From the NCBI GenBank assembly GCA_019096065.1, contig JAGUCH010000006.1, forward strand, positions 578,001 through 642,000: a stretch of DNA of 64,000 nt, read 5' to 3'. Both the position numbers and the translations under genes were made by a program. The notes beneath the pieces are model-generated. The model was not told the DNA's origin, did not search any database, and saw only the letters and a list, made by a program, of their open reading frames with translations. This document shows, piece after piece, positions 13,001 to 25,000 of the stretch (within the stretch, counting starts at the first letter, position 1; the number at the start of each line of letters is the position of its first letter). The DNA is from Paracyclopina nana (taxonomy: Eukaryota; Arthropoda; Copepoda; Cyclopoida; Cyclopettidae).

Positions 13001-16000
13001 GGCGTCCGCTTCCACACTTTCATCACGATGCCCTTGAGGTCGCGATTACACGAGTCGATCGAGCCCTCCATTTTTATGCGGAGCGAGGTGCGAATCACGG
13101 CGAACAAGGTCGCGGTGAAGGTCACCGTGCCGTCGGCCTTCAAGGGCATGTTCATTGCTACCAAACGCTGAAAAACCGGCCGAAGAGGGTTAGCCTGACA
13201 GTCGCCTAAAATCTCAGCCTTTGGACGTCTATCATCCTATTAATTTCGCGCTTTTTAATTTTTATTGTTTTGCTAAGGTGAGTAATCCTAGGCTTATACG
13301 CTTCGGACTCCTATTTTAACTGTTTTTCCTTGAATGAACTGATTTATTTTTGGCTTACTAAGCTGGGGTAAGTAATCCAAGGCAGCAAGCTTTGGACGTC
13401 TATAATGCTAATTATGCTTTTTAATTAGATGATGTCTGTCTATTTTGGCTGGTATTTTTCAAAAATGAACTTTCTTAGTTATTTATTCATTTCTAAGCTT
13501 GGGTAAGTAATCCAAGGCAGCAAGCTTTGGTCGTCTATAATGCTATTTTTGATCTATGAACATGATGTCTAGCTATTCTGACTTTTTTCTACAAAAATGA
13601 ACTTCCTATTGTTATTTATTCATTTCTAAGCTCGGGTAAGTAATCCAAGGCTGACCTTTGGACGTCTACTCTCAGTAATGCGTTCTACAGCTTCCTTTAA
13701 GCGTTTATGCTCAAATATTAAATATGACTTGGCTTTCTAAACAGCTATCACCGTAATTGCTGAAAGCTAAAAGCTTCATTAACACATAGTATATGTAAAA
13801 ATTAAATTTTTTAAAAATTATTATCATAATTTTTTACCTTGCAAGCGACTCGATGCGGGCAGAGCTTTCCAAATCCCAAGGGAGGCGAAATTTTCCTGAG
13901 GAGAGTGACGACGTCGACATGCTTGATCCTGCCCTTGGCATCCGGATCGTACTCGCTCCAGAGGCGGACAAACTCGTCCAAGTGGTGCGGGCCAAGAATG
14001 GACCAGTCTCGGGTCAAGTAGTCAAAGTTGTCCATGATGACCGCGACGAACAGGTTGAGAATGAGGAAGGAGCAGACGACGAAAAAGGAGATGAAGTAGG
14101 GATAGGCGAAATCCGTGCCGCAGCCTCCGGGGTCGCCAGCGTCCTCGCTGAGGCTGTCGCAAATCACTTCCGGATCTTTCTTGCAAGACAGCATGATTTC
14201 CTGCCAGGCCTCGCCCGTGGCGGAGCGAAAGAGGACCAGAAGGGCTTGAGGAAAGGTCTGGAAGTTGTTGTTCCGGTGGATATTGGTGCCTTCCTGCATG
14301 GCAATCTTGCCAAACACCTGCAAAAAAAAATGTTTTCAAAATCATTTTCAAGCAATTTCGATGACATTTGAGCTTTTAAAAAAATTATGCTAATGATTTA
14401 TTAGGGCGTTCCCTTATTGGCCTGTTAGTCAAGTTTAGTTAGGTAGAAAGTTAAGTTTAGTTCAGTTCCGTGCCCAGATATTTATGTAGGTAGAACTTAA
14501 CTTAGCTTGATTTTATGAAGTACTAGCTCGCTTGCCCAGCTAAGTTCAGTTGCCAAGCTGAACTTAGCTACAAAAAGTGTTCTCATTTGCGTAGTAACTG
14601 AAGCTCGCTTGATTAAGAAAAGCTTACTTTGCTCATCAGCTGCTGATGTACAACGCTTTGGCGTGTCAGCTCAGCGGTCAACTGAACATTGCTAAAACGA
14701 ACCAAACTAGGCTAGAACAAGCTGAACTTAACTGATCAAGTAAGGTTGCTGTTTTAGCAACGCAACTTGACTAAAAATTCGAATATGAGATCGCCCTATT
14801 AATTGAAAATATAGGAGGCAAAAATGGGCTTTTTTGAGAATTTCTGGTTTCTACTCACTTGCATTCCGACCACGCCATAGATGAAGAAAATGAGACCAAT
14901 TAGGATGGCGACCCATGGGAGAGCCTGGAAGGATTTGATGAATGTCCAGAGCAGAGTGCGGATGCCCTCGCCTTTGCTGAGCAATTTCACGAGCCTCATG
15001 ACACGGAAGAGACGGAAGAAGTTAATGGAGATCATGTTCCCTCCCGGCTGCAAAGTACCATAAATTACACTTATTACCAACAAAAGATCCTGCTCCAGAC
15101 GACGTGAAAAGAGGGGAAAGAAAGCAAGTGATCCACTCCAGATACTCACGTTAAATTCGCTATAAAGAATGTCGACGAAAGAGCCGCAGACAATGATGAA
15201 GTCAAACACGTTCCAAGGATCACCAAAATAGTTCTGGTGACCCGGAAGAGGTTAGCAGTGGTGAGAGGGAAGAGCACAAAAGAGAGTTAGTTTTTGCCCA
15301 ATCGACTTACGTTTATCTCGGCCATTGCTATGTCAATCAGTGACCCGAGCACAATGATGAAATCAAAGCTGTTCCAAGGATCGCCGAAATAATTCTAGCA
15401 GAAAAATCAAAAAAATCAGGAGAAAAACGCGAAAATTAAACTCCGCCAATTTTGTCTGATAATGAGGGCTCGCGAAAATTAAACTCCGCCAATAATTGCA
15501 TACTACCTTGAAGCGAAAGGCGCCCAATTTGAAGACAAACTCCATGGTGAAGAAGACGGTGAAGATGACGTTGAGGACGTCCAGGAATTGAGTATACAGC
15601 TCGGGTTGTTTGTAAAACTTCATGGCAAGACTGAGAGTGTTGATCAAGATCATGGCAAAGATGGTGTACTCAAACACTGGTGACGTCACGAACGCCCATA
15701 ACTTGTATTGAATCGGATTCTTGGGTATGTAGCGGCGCACTGGTTTCGCATTCAACGCGAATTCTATGCAGTTACGCTGAAAAATAAATATAATTAGTTA
15801 GGTGTCCAAATGCAGAGAGAGCGGCGTTGCCGACTCGGATTATTTGAGCAATATTGGGATGCTATAGTTATGGACAATTTCCCGCCAAAAGATTCAAATT
15901 CAAAAATAAATTACTTAGGGAAAATTGTCAAATTCGAAATTTGTCACAAAATTATAATAGAAATAGAAAGCTTTTACATTGAGTTCCGTTCGCCCTCCGC

Positions 16001-19000
16001 TTTGAGCTCCGCTCCGCTCCACTATATTATATGGGAAACTCACCTGATTTTTGTCAAGCTCGCAATTTTTGTAGGCCGATTCTCCCTCCTGTTGGAAGGT
16101 GACGATGACAAAGCCGACGAAGATGTTGACCATGAAGAAGGCAATGATGATGATGTAGATGAAGTAGAACACAGCCACGATGGGTCTGTAGTTGTGGATG
16201 GGCCCAATGTCCTCGGCATTGGAGTCGATCGAGACGTACAGGATGCCAGGCCAGCCTTCGAAGGTCGACACCACAAACAAGGTCAGCATGGCCTTGGCCA
16301 CATTGTCATAGTGAAAGGAGTTGCGCTCCCACACGCGCTCCTCGATAATGGGGTAATTCAGGTCGCCATCTTTGTACACGATGAACTGGCCTTGGCACGT
16401 GTCCTCCGTCATCTTGGACTTGTCCGTGCACATGAAGAACTTGCCCTTGAACAGCTGGACGCCAATGACGGAGAACATGAACACCAACAGCAGGGTGACC
16501 AGCACAATGTTGCCAATCGTCTTCACGGCCACAATCACGCATTGGACCACGTGTTTCAGCCCCTTGGCCCGGTTGATGGCACGCAGGGGCCTCAGCACCC
16601 TCAAAACCCTGAGAATCTTCACCACGCTGATGGCACCAGAGCTGCAAAATTACACATGTGAGACAGTTTTCGAGCAGATCGGGAAATTAGCTCCATCTCA
16701 TTAATCGAGATATGCAGCTACCAAGCCAAGCTATGCGAGTTTAAATGCTTGCATCTCTTTGATGGATGAGTCGATTGGCAACTAACTAGAATGGAGTCGT
16801 CGTCACTTTTTTATGATTATTCATGCTTATTTCTTTTAACGAACATTTTCTAGAGGCATTAAAACATATGCTTAGATATGTTAAATAAGGAAATCAATTT
16901 ATTTAGGCTGCTCTCAAATTGCCGCAAAAAGCAAATCAATGCTCAAAAAAGCAAAACAAACACGCGACACTCATATCACAGCAGCTGGTTGGATTGAATG
17001 TTGAGCAAAATCACTGGTTTGCTTTGGTTCTGCTCAACATTCAATCCAACCAGCTACTGAGATTTAAGTGTCAAATGTTTGTTTTGCTTTTTTGAGCATT
17101 GCTTTGCTTTTGGCGGCAACATAAGAATGGCCTAAAAATATGAAAACCAAAGCAAATATTCAACATTTAAAGCGCAAAAATAAAATGATGATTTTTACCT
17201 ATTATGTGCTTTGCTTTCAGCGGCTATATGAAAACTGAATGCGGAAAAGGTAAATTTGCATGAATTATCATTATTTTTAAGCACGACTTCCGTCAAGTTT
17301 GGTCACCATCCGAATCATTAGCGAATGAGCTGCCAGCATCCCAACTCGCATTGCATGGCTTGCTGCATGCTCAGCTCAAGTGATGAGAACGAGCTAATAA
17401 TTGTAAGAGGTGACGCCGAATAGTAGTATAGTAGGGTATGTTAGTACATCCATAGTATCCAGGATCTACATGAAAAACAACATGAAGTAAATGGCCATGG
17501 AATGTTGTTGCTGTTGTTAATGTTGTTCAACGCACAAAAGAAAGGCTGCATAATTAATAAGTAACACTCGTTTGTTCTCTGCTTTAGATTGATGCTCTCG
17601 AGCCTCGATGAATGTAGATCTAATTAATTCTGTTGACCAAATACCGCATTTGTAAGAGTATACATATAGTAATTGTCTTAAAGCACACACACACACAAAT
17701 GTAAGGAGAAAGGCCCCTATTACACATGCTTCTCACATAGACATGTAGTGAAAGGAACTACTATATATGCGTAGTCTAGTACCTTTGAAAAAGTGTCTAC
17801 TTTAGTAGTAATAATAGGCGAGATGACTTTTATCATGTATAATAAAAGTTGACATGCAAGAAGATATGTGTGTGTGTGTGTAATAGTAGTGTGTATAAGT
17901 GGCCTTGAAGGCCACTACTGCAACTGACGTCGTAAGTAAACGTATGGGATAGTGTACTACTTTTTCCTACTCTGTGTGACAAAAGCTCCACTTTTAAGGC
18001 CAATTTGGCCTGCTGCTGCTCTCTTTTTGTTGCACTGTGCCAAAAGTGCATCAGGTCTGGCTATCTCAGTAGAAGTAATGCGATAAAAATTAACGTCACT
18101 CTTAAAAATAAGACAAAGGGACTTTTTTCCTCTGATTGCAAAGTTCCTGTCCAAGATGTAATAATACAGTACAATTTTTTTAAAATACATATGGGGTTTC
18201 ACACAGACTCACGCACAATGTAATAGTATTTGTGGTGCTGAAGAAAAGTTGTGCATTGTGGACACTTTTTAATGATTTTTTTCTGCGCATTTGCGACAGG
18301 GTGTCTCTCACAAATGTGGATACACCCAGTGTATTTTACACAGTAATAATAAATGGTGGTGTAATGACGCAGCAGCAGTTGTAGAGATATAGCAGGAAAA
18401 AACAACATCGATGATGCAATAGGATATGGGTAGTTTTTTTTTGTCTGTTTTTGAACCAACTACGAATAGAGTAGGCTAAAGTGGGAATTTTTTCGACCTG
18501 AAATGTCCACCATTTTGAACTTACTGTCGAAGCGTCTGTATTCCAGAAGCTTTCATGATACTGCAAGCAAAGGGTGAGGTAAATGAATGAGAAAAAGGAA
18601 AAATCACGTGGTTTTGTCATGTCGCAACTGTCCCACTGCTAAAACTGCGAATTGAGCATATATACGGTGAAAAATGATGTTGGATATGCGAATTGTGATA
18701 GCTGAGAGAAGAAGAAATGACCCAAAATCGTCCGGTTTCTTTTGCGCATTTTGACAATAGAAAAAAAACAGAGCAACGCTCAAGGGCACGCGTGGAGACC
18801 ACGTGCGTCGGAAACGGAAGTGTCAACAAAGAAAGAGTAAGCAAGGATTGATTGTTTTCCGCGAAGAGCTACAGTCGCAGAACTGGCAACGCTTTTAGGC
18901 TTGAATTGAACACTTCAAAATAATGTATTAATAATTTTTCATGTCTTATGTCAACCCAGACATTTCAAAGCCAATTCAGTTCAAATTAACATTTAGCATT

Positions 19001-22000
19001 TTGAAATTTTTCATTTTTCCAGCTAAGCTAACTTGAAGCAGCTGTCAGTTCTTTGATTCCCTCCCAAAAAGTAAAAGACTTTTGATGCCTCTTGGAGAAT
19101 GTCTCACTATTTCAGCTTAGAGGGAAAAGCACCTGAGTCGCGTTCAGCAGCAGCACAATGAGCTGAGCCAAGTCTATTTTCAGCAAGGGAAAAATTTGAA
19201 AAAGCCTTTGAAGTCTTTTTGCCACTTGCCTTTGGCAACATTAGCTAATCTTATGGTTCAGCTCACTGTGCTTGGTATTAGTCATCTCACACTGGGTTTC
19301 TCATTCTCCTCCTGCAGGAAAAGAAAGAAAAGTTGGCTGCCTTTCCCAACTTACCTAAAGACGAAAGAGATAAGGGAGACGGCCACGACCAGCAAATCCA
19401 GCAGGTTGAATCCGGATCGACAAAAAGCTCCTGGGTGAAGGATGAAGCCATAGGAGATAACCTTCAGGCACACCTCCACAGTGAAAATGGTGGTGAAAAA
19501 GTAGTCAAAGTAGTTGAGAATCTGCAAGTAGAAAAAAATATTGAGGATGCTTTAAATGATGCACAACGATGATCACAACCCAACCAGAAATTTTCCCCAG
19601 CTTTCTGAAAGTTATTGGCACGCGTTAGCACTCCTTCGTTTTTCCCAGGTTGAGTTTATCTCATAATGTAAAATCATCTGCGTTACCGCCTATGTAAAAA
19701 AATCAAAGGCAGCGCAAAAAATTGGTGCCTTCAATTTTACTTAGGTGGCAAGGCATGTAAAATTACATAATGACATAAACTCTATGCTGATAAAACATGA
19801 AAGTAGGGGGCTCATGATTTTGGTTGGGTGATATAATGTATATCCCTCAGAGAAATCTATGGCTCATTATCTTCTGCGTCTTTGATCGTAGCATGGTTGC
19901 GGTTGTTATTGGTTCTTATTTACTGATGAGGTTGCGATGTCAGTAAATAAGAAGCGATAACAACCGCAACCATGCTACGCTCAAAGTCGCAGGAGATGAT
20001 GAGGCTATATGTCTTATCAACTTATAGTTTACGTCATTATGTAACATTAACTGCCTTGTTAACAAAGTGAAATTGACAACACCAATTATCCGGTTCACCT
20101 TTGATTTTTTTACATAGGTGGTACGGCAGTTAGTGTTACATAGCGACACAAACTCGACCTTGGTAAAACGAAGGAGTGCTAACACGTACCAATAACTTAC
20201 AGTCTGACCGTTCAAAATTGGACTGTACGTGAATCTAAACTTTTTACCACATATTCAATAAATACAGGACTTTTAAATGATATCGTTGGAAAGATTGAGC
20301 CTTTTTCCCTCTTTTTGTAAAAAAAGAAAAAATCAATTGAAAGAGTAAAAAAACCGGGAAAATTTAATTTTCCCAAGGCAACCCATAAAATTGTCACGAA
20401 AAAACTGATGCATCATTTATTTTTTGCTGTCACGCGGAATTCACAATAATATTTTTCATTTTGTCAGAAAACAAAAAAGATGTCCAAAGGTTCAAGCTTT
20501 CCAACGATACCCATTAAGCCTCATAATTCATTAATTCATAACACAAACTTTTGATTCCCGCACCGTCCAATTTTGAACGGTCAGACGGTAGATAAAGCTT
20601 GAGAAAATTTCTGGTTGGGCAAAATTTCTGCATAATCTGCTACGAGATTTTTACCCCAAGAGAACAATTTCATTTTGGGGGACTGAAAATGCAAAAGAGT
20701 GATTACGATCAACTCTCTTTAGTTGTTACGTCGATGCTAAAATATGTCGATTAGACACAAATGCAGCTCCATAGAAGATTATTGGTCAGTATCTTGCATG
20801 ATACAGCGAAATGCAATGGAGCAACTAATGGAATGAGAATGGGCAATGATTGCTTTTGGGCTTCATCAGCTATAGGAAGTGGGCAAAGAAGGGGCAAATG
20901 TGAAAAAAGCTGGAAAAAGTCGAAATACGACGGATCTGCAATGAGACATTTACGTAATGTACTGTGCAGCTGCATGAAAGTAAGATTGATGAGAGAGAGC
21001 TACATATCCTACATAGCATTGTTGCACAGAGGGGCTTCATTGGCCAGGAAAGCCCCCATTTTTGCATTCTCAGCTCATGCTCAAAATTAGAGATTTGAGG
21101 ACACTCTTTCAAGTGAAATGCAGATTTACATGCCTCGAGATTGAGTAAATATTTACACTCAGCTGCTGAATGAAGGCTAGGAGAAAGCATTTTCTAATTT
21201 TCAGCTTCAAGAAGAAGCTGTTGGCCTTACAAAAGTTTGACTGAGTCGTAAAGGCCAAAAAGTTGGGAGATTAAACTAACCATAAGACTCTCTTATTAAG
21301 GGCCATTTTCCACCCTGTGCCTTTATAAGCTAAGCTATGTAGAGTAGTATGTAGTAAAGTAATGATGTTGCTGACCTTGTTCCTTTCTGAGTTGGAGTGG
21401 AGTGGATCCTCAGCAGCCAACATTGCGGATGACACCATGATGCAGACAAGGACAACATTGCCGAAATAGCTGTGGTTGCAGATGAAATGGCACATGACAC
21501 GGAACCTGCAAAGAAGGCCATTTTTTCAAGCTCTCCCATTAAATAATGCATCACACTGGGATTTGTTAAGAATGCACACTGGGCACTGAGTTCTGTGGTG
21601 TACAACTTCAAGTCGAGTTGAAATGGCAATATCAAGGAAGCACTACTGGGTTATATAATTGCCTTTTTATTGGAGTACTTTGAGCTAACTCTGAGCAACT
21701 TGAGCTGCAAAGCCTATTATAGTGAGCCTTGCCAACTTTGTTGCGGTGAAAACCATTTAAAGAGTGCCTGAAATTGTATCCTACAAGTAGCTACTGTACT
21801 TTGATAAATACTTCAATAAATGTATTTGCAGCAATTACAAATACCGAGCTGAAGAGTACCTAAATACCCTAAGATATACCAAAATACATAAGGATATTGC
21901 AAAAAGGGGGCAAAATGCACCGAAACCAGAATAAGTTCCCAGGAAGACGCCAAAATGTATTTCCAAATACACCCAAGTATTTCAAAATGTACTGCCAAAT

Positions 22001-25000
22001 AAAGAGTTTTTCAAAATGTACCCAAACTATACCAAGGTGGTATAAAGTCACACAAAGCGCAGAAAATCCCCGTTTGTACAGATTTGACAGATTTGTTAGT
22101 AAAAGCCACGCAAAGCCGTAAAAGTTGACAATCTTAGCATATTTTTTACGAGTTGTCTGAGGCAAAAACCCAAAACGAGGATCCGTCAGGGATTGGCACT
22201 ATTTTATTGACGGGCGATTCTGACGCCATGCGCCTCGTTTTATCAACTTCTTCCTCTTCCGGCTCAAACTGGCCGTCGTCCTCGTCTGCAAAAGGGGTGA
22301 GAAACGGGTTAATCTCGTCCGGTCTCGGCTCATACCTATTCTTTGAGGAGAAGATGAAAAACGAGCTCTCTTTGGGCATCGGTTTGGACTTTTTCGTGCT
22401 GCTGATGGACGGACTTGAGGGCACGGCCTCGGAGCAGCCTCCGCGGCCTCCAGGATTCTGTTGGTAGTATTCATCCTCACTTGGAATTGGGTAGCCTTCA
22501 TCCCCATAGTTGCGACCTTTGTGAGCCAATCAAATTGTTAGCCAAAACACACTCAACTCTCAAAGTTAGTAAAAGTTATGCAAAGGTGTTCATCTTATAA
22601 TGAAATTCAATTGCTGCCCAAAATCCAATATTTTTTTTTTTTTGATCAAAGCACTAAAGATCTCAAGTCTAGAGAAAAACCAAATAGGGCGACCCCATAT
22701 TCGAATTTTTAGTCAAGTTGCGTTGCTAAAACAGCAACCTTACTTGATCAGTTAAGTTCAGCTTGTTCTAGCCAAGTTCGGTTTGTTTTAGCAATGATCA
22801 GTTGACCGCTGAGCTGACACGCCAACGTGTTGTACATCAGCAGCTGATGAGCAAAGGTAGCTTTTCTCAATGAAGCGAGCTTCAGTTGCTATGCAAATGA
22901 AAACACTTTTCGTAGCTAAGTTCTGTTTGGCAACTGAACTTAGCTGGGCAAGCGAGATAGTACTACATAAAATCAAGCTAAGTGAAGTTCTACCTGCATA
23001 AATATCTGGGAACGGAACTGAACTAAACTTGACTTTCTACCTAACTTAACTTGACTAACTGGCCAATACGCGAACGCCCTATTATTACATTGAGAGAAGA
23101 CAAACACCTGGTAGTGTGGTGAGAAAAAACACTAAAAAAGCACTCAGGTTAAATTTGAAATTTGCACCTTCAGGATATTGATCATATTCATCCATGTAAT
23201 ATTGGTCCATGGGGATTTTGGTCTCCTGGTCTCCAAGGGCCATTTTGTCCTCGCCAGCCTCTTCTGGAGGCTGAAAATGAGGCAAATTGAAATATGGTTT
23301 ACAGTGCAGTGGGGTGGGGAAATATTTACCCCTGCTTCTCCGCCTTCTTCGCCCTCTTTTCCTCCCTCATCTTCTAGAGCATCAGCATCAGCCAAGTTGT
23401 CGACAGCGATGGCCAAGAAGACGTTGAGGAGGATGTAGTTACCACAGATGAACAGAATGATGAAGTAGATGCTGGAGATGATGCCAATGCTCTTGACTCC
23501 GCCGAAAGCCTGGATGCCATCGTACATCACCACGTTCCAATCCTCACCAGTGAGGATCTAAATGAAGACCACATTTAGCCAAGAATACAAAAGAGATATT
23601 AAGAAGAAATGCTGCATTTGAGCTGCTTCTCTTTTGATCTTAGGAGTAAAGAGTGATGCGAAAAAAGTGAGAAATGCATTGTTTCATTTCGGCTCATTTT
23701 TGAAGCAGCTCAAATTCGTATGTGATAAATTTGCCACCAGCAGACAGCCAATGTCCATTAGGAACTCGTTTTTCAAATTACACACAATTCGAGAAAAACC
23801 AGTTCCAGCTGTGATTGCTGAATGATGGTGGGAAATAGTAATGTAATAATCTGAGGAATGTTAGTGTTTCAAAGCCAAAAAATATGGGAGAAAAAAACAT
23901 GCACATCAACACATGCAAATAGAAGTAGTATATTGTTTATAGGAGGTGTGTGCGTTAGTATTTTTTTCCTTATGTGCATTAGTGTGAATACAGTTAAGCG
24001 AAGGAATACAGTCGAGCAGCTACCTTCTCATATTTGTTTACTCTGGGGCAATTTTTACGGGTCACCCTTAATTTTGAGTTGAATTAGGCCAAACTCGTCT
24101 AGAGAACATTTGGCTACATTGTTCACCTGAATGTTGGCACACAACAACGAGGGGTCATAATAGAGGTGCTAAAATACAATAACTAGGGCAGTAATTGCTG
24201 GAATACAGGTAAAATGTATCTATTATCTACTATAGTTTAGGAGGTACATGAACGACATCAAACCCTACGGAATACGGAAGAATTCGCAACAGACGGACAA
24301 CATAATACAATAGCTATACACCTGCACACAACAAATACATTCATTCTCAGATGTATCCGAATACAATTATAATGCTTAAAGTACTATTACAGCTGAGACG
24401 GCTGTATCCATGTGTGTGCACGTATTCATGAATTGACAGAATAGCACATAGAGTGATCACAACACTGTAAAATATTGCTTCATAAATTATTATCATTATT
24501 TTGAAGAGAGATAGCAAACACTGCAGCCAGGGTAGAAGTTTGTGGTAATGTATGGCTCGTTCTCATTTCCTTCGAGTGGAGTGGATCGAAGCAAAGCTAA
24601 AAGCTTTTTTATGCTGGTAGCTCACCGCCATTGAGATCAATTGACATCAAATAAAAATGGTCTCATCTCCATGCCAAAATAAATGATCATGCAATGTTTG
24701 TTCAAGATTAGAGGCTGCAATTTAGAAAAGGCAATACATCAAGCTTACAAAGGAAATATAATAATGGCCATGTTTTAATTAATTTGAATGAAAGTTGCCA
24801 AGTTTGAATCAAATTAATTTTGCTATAATTGATAACATAAAAGTAAGCGATAGTCAAGAATACGGCTTTGATTTCAAAGTAACAAAGCATGATCATTCAT
24901 TTTGGCATTGCAATGAAACCAGCATAAATTGGTGCCAATTGACTTTGCATGAGAAGAGCAACAAGCCTAAAAAAGCTTCGCATTCGCTTCTCTACACCTG

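Larger units (their letters stand above)
16642..19354. other. Large Cav1 intron between IIIS3 and IIIS4 exons
   Basis: 2.7 kb. Holds a long foldback sequence (16921-17118), a short TG run near 17870 and a candidate 36-nt microexon (18525-18560). The remainder shows nothing recognisable. Confidence 0.55.
19579..20619. mobile_element. Foldback element with a second MITE nested in its right arm
   Basis: Outer ends cccaaccagaaattttc and gaaaatttctggttggg are perfect inverted repeats. Further matching arms (gttattggcacgcgttagca against tgctaacacgtaccaataac) converge on a palindrome centred near 19933. The right arm is interrupted by the element at 20198-20590; without it the element is about 650 bp. 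Confidence 0.85.
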
